In this document: positions 1 through 6,015 of the stretch, one piece after another
Layout: each line of letters starts with the position of its first letter
Numbering within the stretch: position 1 is the stretch's first letter
Assembly (NCBI GenBank): GCA_964392455.1
Contig: CAYMPG010000039.1
Coordinates: 1-10,803 of the forward strand
Source of the DNA: SFEL01 sp964392455
GTDB lineage: Bacteria > Bacillota > Clostridia > Christensenellales > CAG-138
DNA length: 10,803 nucleotides
Reading direction: 5' to 3'
The notes under the pieces: model-generated
The model's input: the letters and a program-made list of their open reading frames with translations, nothing else
Databases searched by the model: none
Told to the model about the DNA's origin: nothing
Program-made: the position numbers and the translations under genes

Positions 1-2
1 CC

Positions 3-37
3 AAACAAAAGGCACCCTAAAAGGGTGCTTTTTGTTT
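3..37. terminator. Bidirectional intrinsic terminator hairpin, copy 1
   Basis: GCACCC (12-17) pairs with GGGTGC (23-28) around the loop TAAAA. The A-rich 5' flank and T-rich 3' flank extend the pairing to about 15 bp, including one G-T pair. T runs leave the stem on both strands, so it could stop transcription in either direction. The window starts with CCA directly before it, which would fit the 3' end of a tRNA just outside, but that gene is not visible. Confidence 0.8.
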
Positions 38-45
38 GCGATAAA

Positions 46-179
46 AGAGGAAGGGATTCGAAGGGTGCGTGCCGTAGCGATAGCGGAGGCGGAAAACCAT
101 CCAGTGAATGGTTTTCCAGCACCCCGTGCTGGCGGGGGCACTGGCCCAGTGCCGCCGGGGAATCCCTTTCTCTCCGCCA
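46..179. repeat. Palindromic multibranch element ending in a tRNA-Ser 3'-end-like arm
   Basis: Bases 46-59 (AGAGGAAGGGATTC) pair with 160-173 in a 14-bp stem with one G-T pair. Inside are a 10-bp hairpin (91-100 with 108-117), a 5-bp hairpin (118-122 with 126-130) and an 8-bp hairpin (137-144 with 146-153). The right arm at 160-179 reads as the last 20 bases of a bacterial tRNA-Ser: T-loop end GAAT, T-stem CCCTT, acceptor TCTCTCC, discriminator G and CCA. The left arm resembles the same tRNA end inverted, with TTCGAATCCCTT on the minus strand. There is no D-arm, anticodon arm or variable arm, so this is not a tRNA gene. It is probably a non-coding mobile or REP-like element. A truncated left arm follows at 214-255. 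Confidence 0.6.
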
Positions 180-213
180 AACAAAAGGCACCCTAAAAGG
201 GTGCTTTTTGTTT
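179..213. terminator. Bidirectional intrinsic terminator hairpin, copy 2
   Basis: This is identical to the hairpin at 3-37. It lies about 145 bp past the fhs stop codon and is the nearest strong terminator for that minus-strand gene; on that strand the stem is followed by CCTTTTGTTT. On the plus strand it would end transcripts coming from the left edge. It directly follows the CCA of the tRNA-Ser-like arm, the usual place for a tRNA terminator. Confidence 0.75.
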
Positions 214-327
214 GCGATAAAAGAGGAAGGGCTTGGAAGGGCGGGTGCCGTAGCTGACCCACGGCCGGCAAGCCCATGCAAGGTTTTAAGCGGGGGATAA
301 AGGGGCATAGCGGCGTCATCCTCCGTT

Positions 328-346
328 GCAATACATAGAGTATTGC
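328..346. other. Short perfect hairpin just past fhs
   Basis: GCAATAC (328-334) and GTATTGC (340-346) form a 7-bp perfect stem with a 5-base loop, 11 bp past the fhs stop codon. No T run follows on either strand, so it is unlikely to terminate by itself. It could protect the fhs mRNA 3' end. The remaining bases between 256 and 357 show nothing recognisable. Confidence 0.4.
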
Positions 347-357
347 TGCCGTAAGCA

Positions 358-2016
358 TCAGAACAGGCCGGAAATGCGACCGGTGTCGTCCAAATCGATG
401 CCCTCGGCGGCAGGATGGCGGGGCAAGCCGGGCATGGTGAGAATATCCCCGGTGAGGGCCACAAGGAAGCCTGCGCCGGCAGACACCCTGACCTCCCGCA
501 GGGTAACGGTAAAGCCCTCCGGCGCACCCAGCAGGGCCGGGTCATCCGAAAGGGAATACTGGGTCTTGGCAATGCAGATGGGGAGCCGGTCAAAGCCCAG
601 AGCCTCAAGCTGGGCTATCTGGGCCCTTGCGGCGGGGGTGATGGAAAGGCCCGCTGCGCCGTATACCCGGGTGCATATATCATGGAGCTTCTGCTCAATG
701 GTAGCCTGAGCATCGTAGGCAAAGCGGAAGCCGTTGGGCATACTGCACAGGCGCACAGCCTCCTCTGCAAGGGCAATGCCGCCGACGCCGCCCTTTGCCC
801 AAACCTCTGAAAGTATGGCCTCCACCCCAAGGTCATTGCAGCGCCGCTGCACCAGCTCCAGCTCCGCAGGGGTATCTGTGGGGAAGGCGTTTATGGCCAC
901 GGCACAGGGCAGACCGTATACGTTTTTTATATTGGAAACGTGCTTTAGAAGGTTTGGCAGCCCCCCCTCAAGGGCAGCAAGGTTTTCCCTGCCCAGCTCA
1001 TCAAGGGGCAGCCCGCCGTGATGCTTGAGGGCGCGGACTGTGGCTACTATTATTACAGCATCCGGCCTGAGCCCTGCCTGACGGCACTTTATATCCAGAA
1101 ACTTTTCTGCCCCAAGGTCTGCGCCAAAGCCCGCCTCTGTAACGGTATATTCGCCAAGGCCCATTGCCATGCGGGTGGCGATAACGCTGTTGCACCCGTG
1201 GGCGATGTTTGCAAAGGGGCCTCCGTGTATTATGACGGGGGTGCCCTCAAGGGTCTGCACAAGGTTGGGCTTGAGGGCGTCCTTGAGGAGGGCTGCCATT
1301 GCCCCCACCGCATTAAGGTCTTTTGGGGTGACGGGCCGCCCATCCCGGGTGTAGGCCACTATCATGCGGCTGAGCCGCTCCTTAAGGTCTGCTATGCCGG
1401 TGCAGAGGCACAGCACCGCCATTATCTCAGAAGCCACGGTTATATCAAAGGCATCCTCACGGGGCACGCCGTGGGCCTTTCCCCCAAGGCCATCCACAAT
1501 GTACCTTAGCTGCCGGTCATTCATATCCACGCATCTGCGCCATACTATGCGCTTTACGTCGATGTCCAGAGCGTTGCCCTGATGAATATGATTATCCAGC
1601 ATGGCGGCAAGGAGGTTATTTGCGGCGCTTATGGCGTGAAAATCCCCGGTAAAGTGCAGGTTTATATCCTCCATGGGCAAAACCTGAGCATAGCCCCCTC
1701 CTGCGGCTCCGCCCTTAATGCCAAATACCGGGCCAAGGGAGGGCTGACGCAGTGTGGCGATAACGCTTTTACCAAGGGCACTGAGGCCGTCTGCAAGGCC
1801 GATGGTGGTGGTGGTCTTGCCCTCGCCGGCGGGGGTGGGGTTTATGGAGGTAACAAGTATCAGCTTGCCCTTTTTTGCGGCGGGAAGGCCAAGGTCTATC
1901 TTCGCCTTGTATTTGCCGTACAGCTCAAGATGCCGGGCGGGTATGCCGGCTTTTTCGGCTATATCTGTTATGGGGAGGGGGGTACAGGCCTGGGCAATCA
2001 CAAGATCTGATTTCAT
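358..2016 (-). CDS. fhs: Formate--tetrahydrofolate ligase
   Basis: This cytosolic enzyme joins formate to tetrahydrofolate using ATP, giving 10-formyl-THF for purine synthesis and formyl-Met-tRNA, or for the methyl branch of acetogenesis. The 552-residue product matches the usual length of about 556. Family landmarks are all present: a P-loop-like PAGEGKTTTT at 62-71, FGIKGGAAGGGYAQV at 98-112, EAGFGADLGAEKF at 294-306, KTQYSLSDDPALLGAP at 484-499 and VSAGAGFLVALTGD at 511-524. An open frame runs upstream to 2172, but the ATG at 2016 is preferred. It has an AAAGGAAG ribosome binding site at 2022-2029, family homology begins there, and a promoter lies inside the longer frame. The gene appears to be transcribed alone, with its own promoter and with the uraA terminator upstream. 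Whether the organism is acetogenic cannot be told from this gene. Confidence 0.97.
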   Translation of the reverse strand: MKSDLVIAQACTPLPITDIAEKAGIPARHLELYGKYKAKIDLGLPAAKKGKLILVTSINPTPAGEGKTTTTIGLADGLSALGKSVIATLRQPSLGPVFGIKGGAAGGGYAQVLPMEDINLHFTGDFHAISAANNLLAAMLDNHIHQGNALDIDVKRIVWRRCVDMNDRQLRYIVDGLGGKAHGVPREDAFDITVASEIMAVLCLCTGIADLKERLSRMIVAYTRDGRPVTPKDLNAVGAMAALLKDALKPNLVQTLEGTPVIIHGGPFANIAHGCNSVIATRMAMGLGEYTVTEAGFGADLGAEKFLDIKCRQAGLRPDAVIIVATVRALKHHGGLPLDELGRENLAALEGGLPNLLKHVSNIKNVYGLPCAVAINAFPTDTPAELELVQRRCNDLGVEAILSEVWAKGGVGGIALAEEAVRLCSMPNGFRFAYDAQATIEQKLHDICTRVYGAAGLSITPAARAQIAQLEALGFDRLPICIAKTQYSLSDDPALLGAPEGFTVTLREVRVSAGAGFLVALTGDILTMPGLPRHPAAEGIDLDDTGRISGLF

Positions 2017-2073
2017 GTGTACTTCCTTTGTAGAGTAATACGCAGGGCATACGCACTGCCCCGCCATAAAAAC

Positions 2074-2102
2074 AAAATACAACAACGCCGCCCGTCCGTC
2101 AA
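2074..2102 (-). promoter_or_regulatory. Sigma-A-type promoter for fhs
   Basis: On the minus strand TTGACG (2102-2097) is separated by exactly 17 bp from TATTTT (2079-2074). The predicted transcript starts near 2067, giving a 5' leader of about 50 bases before the ribosome binding site and ATG. This supports 2016 as the fhs start. No riboswitch-like fold was seen in the leader. Confidence 0.6.
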
Positions 2103-2170
2103 TACGGGGGAGGTAAAAGGCTGCATAAATAGCTCCGTAAGGCAGCGTACAGCGCTTTTTCGGGAATAAC

Positions 2171-2194
2171 AAAAGGCTCCGTAAGGGAGCCCTT
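2171..2194 (-). terminator. Intrinsic terminator of uraA
   Basis: GGCTCC (2175-2180) and GGAGCC (2186-2191) form the core stem around a short GTAAG loop, with flanking A/T pairs and one bulged base. On the minus strand the stem is followed by TTTTGTTATT. It sits about 30 bp past the uraA stop codon and separates that gene from fhs. Confidence 0.75.
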
Positions 2195-2221
2195 TGAATG
2201 GTTAAGCTTTTATGTGGGTCA

Positions 2222-3553
2222 TCAGACCTTGAAGTTTACGGAAGTGGAGCCCTGATCATCCTGGGCAAATTCATAATCCTTGCCGGGGAGTATGGCGTTG
2301 AGCAGTATGCCTACGATGGAGGCTACGGCCAGGCCGGACAGGGAAGCTGTGCCTATGGAAATGGAGCCGGCGGCAGAATTGGCAATGCCCAGAGACAGCA
2401 CCATTATGAGGGCAGCGATGATAACATTGCGGGAGGAGGTGAAGTCCACCTGATTCTCAACGATGTTACGCACGCCAACGGCGGAAATCATGCCGTAAAG
2501 CACCAGGGATACGCCGCCGATGGTGGCGGTGGGCATTACGGTGATGAGGGCCGCAAACTTGGGGCTGAAGGAGAAGACTATGGCCAGCACGGCTGCAATG
2601 CGGATAACACGGGGGTCATATACCTTGGACAGGGCCAGCACACCGGTGTTTTCGCCATAGGTGGTGTTGGCGGGGGCGCCGAATATGGAAGCAAGAGAGG
2701 TGGCAAGGCCATCGCCCAGCAGGGTGCGGTGGAAGCCGGGATCCTCAACGAAGTTCTTCTCGCAGGTGGAGCTTATGGCGCAGATGTCGCCAATGTGCTC
2801 TACCATGGTGGCAAGGGACAGGGGGGCGATGGTCAGCACGGAGGTGAGCAGCAGATTGGTATCCACCTCGCCGGAGAACAGGCCAAAGAGAGTGTCCTTC
2901 ATCTGGAAGGGAAGGCCAAACAGGGGGGCTTCCTTTACGGGGGTGAAGTCTACCTGACCGCATACGGCAGCCACAATGTAGGAAACCATGAAGCCCATCA
3001 GTATGGGGATTATCTTGATCATGCCCTTGCCCCAGATGTTGCAGACGATTACCACGGCAATGGCCAGAATGGCTATCCACCAGTTATCAGCACAGTTGTT
3101 GATGGCGGAGGAGGAAAGGGTGAGGCCGATGCAGATGATGATGGGGCCGGTAACGATGGGGGGGAAGAAGCGCATTACCTTCTTCATGCCAAAGAGCTTG
3201 AAGCAGGCTGCCAGTATTACATACATAAGGCCGGCGACCATAACGCCAAAGCAGGCATAGGGCAGCAGCTCAGGCTCGCCATTGGGGGCGATGGCCGCAT
3301 AGCCGCCGATAAAGGCAAAGGAGGAGCCCAGGAATGCAGGCACCTTGCCCTTGGCAAGGAGATGGAACAGCAGTGTGCCTATGCCGGCAAACAGCAGCGT
3401 AGAGGAAACGCTCAGGCCGGTAAGGGCGGGCACCAGAACCGTGGCGCCAAACATGGCAAACATATGCTGGAAGCCCAGCACGAACATTCTGGGCTTGCCC
3501 AGAGTGCGGGCGTCATAAATGGCGCCGCCTACGTTGGAAGAACCGTTGGACAT
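2222..3553 (-). CDS. uraA: Uracil permease (NCS2 / nucleobase:cation symporter-2 family)
   Basis: This is an integral inner-membrane transporter that should import uracil with protons. The 443-residue length and the run of hydrophobic helices fit the 14-helix NCS2 fold. Recognisable segments are GFQHMFAMFGATVLVP at 27-42, GSSFAFIGGY at 76-85, the TM8 segment MVEHIGD at 250-256 and the TM10 segment NTTYGENTGVL at 296-306. In the E. coli UraA structure Glu241 and Glu290 contact uracil; by position these are E252 and E301 here. E. coli His245 corresponds to D256. The NTTYGEN motif favours uracil over xanthine or urate as substrate. The ATG at 3553 has an AGGAGG site at 3561-3566 with 7-base spacing. 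The gene stands alone with a terminator and no pyr genes nearby. pyrP is an equally valid name. Confidence 0.93.
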   Translation of the reverse strand: MSNGSSNVGGAIYDARTLGKPRMFVLGFQHMFAMFGATVLVPALTGLSVSSTLLFAGIGTLLFHLLAKGKVPAFLGSSFAFIGGYAAIAPNGEPELLPYACFGVMVAGLMYVILAACFKLFGMKKVMRFFPPIVTGPIIICIGLTLSSSAINNCADNWWIAILAIAVVIVCNIWGKGMIKIIPILMGFMVSYIVAAVCGQVDFTPVKEAPLFGLPFQMKDTLFGLFSGEVDTNLLLTSVLTIAPLSLATMVEHIGDICAISSTCEKNFVEDPGFHRTLLGDGLATSLASIFGAPANTTYGENTGVLALSKVYDPRVIRIAAVLAIVFSFSPKFAALITVMPTATIGGVSLVLYGMISAVGVRNIVENQVDFTSSRNVIIAALIMVLSLGIANSAAGSISIGTASLSGLAVASIVGILLNAILPGKDYEFAQDDQGSTSVNFKV

Positions 3554-3651
3554 TGGGAAACCTCCTGTAAAAATATAATTTTATAATTTCTCCATCCCGG
3601 CTGCCCGGGACGACCCTGCAATGAATCCCGCCTACCTGCGGGCAAATCTTC

Positions 3652-3657
3652 ATTATA
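3652..3657 (-). promoter_or_regulatory. Candidate -10 box upstream of uraA
   Basis: A perfect TATAAT on the minus strand lies about 100 bp upstream of the uraA ATG. No good -35 box is found at 16-18 bp, and the site lacks an extended -10 TG, so the call is weak. The leader downstream holds two small GC hairpins, CCCGC/GCGGG and TCCCGG/CCGGGA, followed by an AT-rich stretch before the ribosome binding site. These could attenuate, but no PyrR-type site was recognised. Confidence 0.3.
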
Positions 3658-3813
3658 CTATCACGGAGTAGCACCGGGCGCAACAGATAATTTATGCTTT
3701 TTATCGCTAAATGATATGATATTTTTTACCTGGATGAAAAAATGGGGGAAAAGGCTGGGGCAGGCCTGTACATAGCGCCCCCTGCCTGCGACAAAAATTC
3801 GGATAAGAGGCCC

Positions 3814-3868
3814 GCCTTTGCCGTAAGGCAAAAGCTGCTTTAAAGGGTGGCGGGTGGGGTAAGATAAC
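3814..3868. repeat. Hairpin plus G-rich dispersed repeat, copy 1
   Basis: A stem TTTGCC (3817-3822) with GGCAAA (3827-3832) around GTAA is followed by a stretch at 3840-3868 reading AAAGGGTGGCGGGTGGGG and then AAGATAA. The same arrangement recurs at 8234-8289, with a different stem but a nearly identical G-rich tail. Shared tails with differing stems suggest a repeat family whose palindromic part diverges under compensatory change. Confidence 0.6.
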
Positions 3869-3932
3869 CTCATGCCAAGCGAACAATGACGCTTATTCCT
3901 GCCTATTCTCTTATTAACAACTGTAAGGGGTA

Positions 3933-3971
3933 CGGTTTGCCACAGAGCCTCTGGGCTGGCTCGCAATGACA
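3933..3971 (-). repeat. Dispersed REP-like element (TGTCATTGCGAGCC family), copy 1
   Basis: Read on the minus strand, this 39-bp stretch starts TGTCATTGCGAGCCA and ends GTGGCAAACCG. It closely matches 7942-7981 on the plus strand, and a partial third copy lies at 8095-8109. The ends form an imperfect inverted repeat, ATTGC with GGCAA. I recall very similar short elements scattered through many bacterial genomes. No coding capacity is implied. Confidence 0.75.
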
Positions 3972-4151
3972 GAACTAAGTTGGTGCGGGTGGATTAAAGA
4001 AATTGTATATGTAATTCCAGCGCGCCACCTTTCAGGGTAGCTTTGGCCACAGGCAGGTTTAGGTGCGGGGGAGGGAGGCTTGTGTTTCCTATCCGCCTGC
4101 CGTGAAGGGCCGTATGTCCTATGTGACCTTGTTCCTATTCCCACCCAAAAC

Positions 4152-4180
4152 AAAAAGCCTCATCTGTCATGAGGCCTTTT
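4152..4180 (-). terminator. Intrinsic terminator downstream of yhaM
   Basis: GCCTCA (4157-4162) pairs with TGAGGC (4170-4175) around a 7-base loop, with A runs on one side and T runs on the other. On the minus strand the stem is followed by TTTTTGTTTTGGG. It is about 160 bp past the yhaM stop codon and is the first strong terminator on that strand. It could also work in reverse. Confidence 0.7.
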
Positions 4181-4241
4181 GGAAAGTGCTGTAAAGGGGC
4201 TTATTTAGTATTAACTATCACAAACCCTATTCTTTGGTACT

Positions 4242-4303
4242 TGTGGAAAATCCTTAGATTTTCCACATGATTTCAGGGAGCTATGTCAATGCTCCGCATT
4301 GAC
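4242..4303. repeat. Two perfect hairpins in the yhaM 3' region
   Basis: TGTGGAAAATC (4242-4252) and its exact complement (4257-4267) form an 11-bp stem with loop CTTA. GTCAATGC (4285-4292) and GCATTGAC (4296-4303) form an 8-bp stem with loop TCC. Neither is followed by a T run on the minus strand, so they are not classical terminators. Both would be transcribed in the yhaM 3' untranslated region. They match the style of the hairpins after lysS. Confidence 0.65.
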
Positions 4304-4338
4304 TAATCTATCTTTTAAAGAAAGAACACTAAACCCTC

Positions 4339-5310
4339 TTACTTATGCCCGTGGCGGTAGAGCTGGCGGTTGTCCAGGGCCCACTGGCGGTCGGTAAACT
4401 CGCCATCGTTTACGGCGGCAAGGGCGTCATACATTTCAAACATACGGGAATCCAGCAAGTCCACCTGGGAGACTATCTCGGCCTCGGGGAACATGGGTCC
4501 CTTGGGGGAGCCGAATTCCGGCATACCGTGATGGGAAAGGAGCATATGCTGCACCAGCTCCTTGGTGGAGGTGTCTATCATCAGCTCAGCGGCGGCCCGT
4601 TCCACCATGGCCACGCCCATGCTGATATGGCCGATGAGCTGGCCGGGGGTGCTGTAGCCTGCGGCAAGGCCAAGCTGGCCAACGGTAAGCTCAGGCACCT
4701 TTGCCACATCGTGAAGTATTATGCCGGCGGCAACCAGCTCCCGGCTGAGGGAGGGATAAAGGCCGCAGTATATATCGCACAGGCCATCGGCTGCACGGAG
4801 CATGGTATAGGTATGATACAGCAGCCCGCCACGCATTGCGTGATGGAGCTTGAGCGCAGCAGGATAGCGAAGGAGCTGTTCATGGTGCTCCCGGAGGATG
4901 TACTGGGTGAGCATACGAAGGTCGTTATCCGTGAAGCTCTCGGTGCGCTTTATAAGCTCATTGTACATGAACTCAGGCTCGAGGGGCGCACAGGGCACCA
5001 GCAGAGACATATCCGCCTCCCCCTCCCTTGCAGGGCGTATGCGGTCTATCTTGAGCTGCTCAGTGTCCTTCCAGAGGTTTATGGTGGCCCGCACCTTTAC
5101 GATATTGTCCGGCTGGTATACGCCATGCTGCTCCATGCTGTAATCCCAGAGCTTGGCGGATATTTCCCCGCCTGCATCCCCCAGGACAAGGTCAAGATAA
5201 TCGCTGCCCTTAACGTTGCTGCGAACGGCGGCGCTTTTTACTATGCAAAAGCCCTCCACCTGATTGGTAGCGGTGTTAATGACGTTGTTAAGTATGCTTA
5301 TGCGGCCCAT
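4339..5310 (-). CDS. yhaM: 3'-5' exoribonuclease YhaM (OB-fold + HD domain)
   Basis: YhaM-family enzymes trim single-stranded RNA from the 3' end in Firmicutes mRNA turnover. The 323-residue product is close to the roughly 314 residues of B. subtilis YhaM. Residues 15-95 look like an OB-fold nucleic-acid-binding domain (VEGFCIVKSAAVR, then DLVLGDAGGEISAKLWD). Residues 155-300 are an HD phosphohydrolase domain with likely metal ligands H166 (GGLLYHT), H200-D201 (IILHDVAK), H228 (GHISMG), H260-H261 (LLSHHG) and D284 or D287. The ATG at 5310 is chosen because a GGAGGAA site sits at 5315-5321 and family homology starts there; the open frame extends upstream through greA on the other strand without meaning. 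It is divergent from greA across a 192-bp intergenic region. Confidence 0.93.
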   Translation of the reverse strand: MGRISILNNVINTATNQVEGFCIVKSAAVRSNVKGSDYLDLVLGDAGGEISAKLWDYSMEQHGVYQPDNIVKVRATINLWKDTEQLKIDRIRPAREGEADMSLLVPCAPLEPEFMYNELIKRTESFTDNDLRMLTQYILREHHEQLLRYPAALKLHHAMRGGLLYHTYTMLRAADGLCDIYCGLYPSLSRELVAAGIILHDVAKVPELTVGQLGLAAGYSTPGQLIGHISMGVAMVERAAAELMIDTSTKELVQHMLLSHHGMPEFGSPKGPMFPEAEIVSQVDLLDSRMFEMYDALAAVNDGEFTDRQWALDNRQLYRHGHK

Positions 5311-5335
5311 GGCGTTCCTCCGATGGTTTTTTGGT

Positions 5336-5344
5336 ATTATACCA
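5336..5344 (-). promoter_or_regulatory. Extended -10 promoter for yhaM
   Basis: The minus strand reads TGGTATAAT, a perfect -10 box with the extended TGn motif, 26-34 bp upstream of the yhaM ATG. No convincing -35 box is seen at 17 bp, as expected when an extended -10 is used. The leader would be very short, about 20 bases. Confidence 0.6.
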
Positions 5345-5376
5345 TATGGCGGGGGAGTTTTGCAGCGGTAAGGCAG

Positions 5377-5397
5377 CATGGGAGAAAATTTCCCATG
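5377..5397. promoter_or_regulatory. Palindrome between the divergent yhaM and greA promoters
   Basis: CATGGGA (5377-5383) and TCCCATG (5391-5397) are exact complements around an AT-rich 7-base centre. The site lies just upstream of the predicted yhaM promoter and about 40 bp upstream of the greA -35 box. This placement would suit an operator for a dimeric regulator, but it may be just another stem-loop of the type common in this window. Confidence 0.35.
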
Positions 5398-5434
5398 ATA
5401 TTTGTGAAAAATACGCAAAGGATAAGCCCTTTTC

Positions 5435-5463
5435 TTGACAAAGAGGTGGAGGCTTCTTATAAT
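5435..5463 (+). promoter_or_regulatory. Consensus sigma-A promoter for greA-lysS
   Basis: TTGACA (5435-5440), exactly 17 bp, then TATAAT (5458-5463) is a full consensus match. The start of transcription is expected near 5470, leaving about 33 bases before the greA ATG and including the AAGGAGG site at 5486-5492. This predicts strong constitutive expression. Confidence 0.85.
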
Positions 5464-5502
5464 TATTGTACCTATGCAAGGCATTAAGGAGGATAAAAAA
5501 TC

Positions 5503-5973
5503 ATGGCAGAAGTTCGTCTTACCAGAGAGGGCGTTGAAAAATACGAACAGAGACTGGAATACCTTAAAACCACCGGCCGCACCGAGATAGCGGAACAGAT
5601 TCAGATAGCCCGCTCCTTTGGCGACCTTAGCGAAAATGCCGAATATGACGCTGCAAAGCTTGAGCAGGCCCGCATGGAATACGAAATCGTGGAAATCGAA
5701 GCCATGCTCCGCAATGTGGTGATAATCGACGAGGAAACCATCAACACAGAGGTGGTAAACGTTGGCAACACCATTAAGGTGCTGAACAAGGCGCTGAATA
5801 AGGAGCTGACCTTCCAGATAGTGGGCAGCGCCGAGGCCAATCCCAGGGAAAACCGCATCTCTAATGAGTCCCCCGTGGGCGCAGGGCTGCTGGGCCATAA
5901 GCTGGGCGAGGTGGTATCCATAACTACCCCCGGCGGCGTTACCGAGATAGAAATACTTGAGATAAGCAAGTAA
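5503..5973 (+). CDS. greA: Transcription elongation factor GreA
   Basis: GreA enters the RNA polymerase secondary channel and stimulates cleavage of backtracked RNA, rescuing stalled complexes. The 156-residue length is typical (158 in E. coli). Residues 1-75 form the N-terminal coiled coil, with the tip motif GDLSENAEYDAAK at 40-52. D41 and E44 match the acidic residues that coordinate catalytic Mg in E. coli GreA. Residues 80-156 are the FKBP-like C-terminal domain with the expected RISNESPVGAGLLGHKLGE segment at 118-136. The start has an AAGGAGG site 10 bases upstream. It is followed 42 bp later by lysS with no terminator between them, an order I recall from other Clostridia. Confidence 0.96.
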   Translation: MAEVRLTREGVEKYEQRLEYLKTTGRTEIAEQIQIARSFGDLSENAEYDAAKLEQARMEYEIVEIEAMLRNVVIIDEETINTEVVNVGNTIKVLNKALNKELTFQIVGSAEANPRENRISNESPVGAGLLGHKLGEVVSITTPGGVTEIEILEISK

Positions 5974-6015
5974 CCATACTTTACTACTACTATATTAAAA
6001 GGATAAGAGGATATT

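Larger units (their letters stand above)
1..231. repeat. Exact 55-bp direct repeat pair (1-55 and 177-231)
   Basis: Bases 1-55 recur without a mismatch at 177-231, a period of 176 bp. Similarity continues more weakly to about 79 and 255, both ending in GTGCCGTAGC. Each copy holds a terminator-type hairpin followed by GCGATAAAAGAGGAAGGG. The first copy begins at base 1, so its true left boundary is unseen and more units may lie outside. The interval between the copies is the palindromic element described separately. No protein is supported here. Confidence 0.9.
3658..4156. other. Non-coding intergenic region with dispersed repeats
   Basis: About 500 bp lie between the uraA promoter region and the yhaM terminator. 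Short open frames exist, but none has a good ribosome binding site, and they run through repeat families also found at 7525-8457. Recognisable contents are the hairpin plus G-rich repeat at 3814-3868 and the TGTCATTGCGAGCC element at 3933-3971. Two further G-rich stretches are seen near 3981-3992 (GGTGCGGGTGG) and 4062-4079. Nothing else could be identified. Confidence 0.7.

Noticed and set aside
46..179. A functional tRNA-Ser gene
   Set aside because: Only the 3' end matches. There is no D-arm, anticodon arm or seryl variable arm, and the 5' side does not form a 7-bp acceptor stem of tRNA type.
1..255. CRISPR array
   Set aside because: Only two repeats 176 bp apart with a palindromic interval. 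Repeat and spacer sizes do not fit and no cas gene is present.
25..300. 91-residue plus-strand open frame at the left edge
   Set aside because: It crosses the palindromic element and a terminator hairpin, with no ribosome binding site.
2198..3586. Long plus-strand open frame opposite the uracil permease
   Set aside because: Its translation is a Gly/His/Gln-rich low-complexity string with no family resemblance. It mirrors the codon pattern of the real minus-strand gene.
3554..3660. PyrR-type attenuator in the uraA leader
   Set aside because: Two small GC hairpins exist, but I could not find the PyrR-binding consensus or a terminator/antiterminator pair.
4345..5487. Long plus-strand open frame opposite yhaM
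   Set aside because: It has no ribosome binding site or domain and overlaps a clear YhaM gene. It is an antisense shadow.
5311..5898. Upstream extension of the yhaM frame
   Set aside because: It would run antisense through greA and lacks homology. The ATG at 5310 has a proper ribosome binding site.
5974..6015. Lysine T-box or riboswitch before lysS
   Set aside because: The gap is only 42 bp, too short for either, and lysS is served by the greA promoter.
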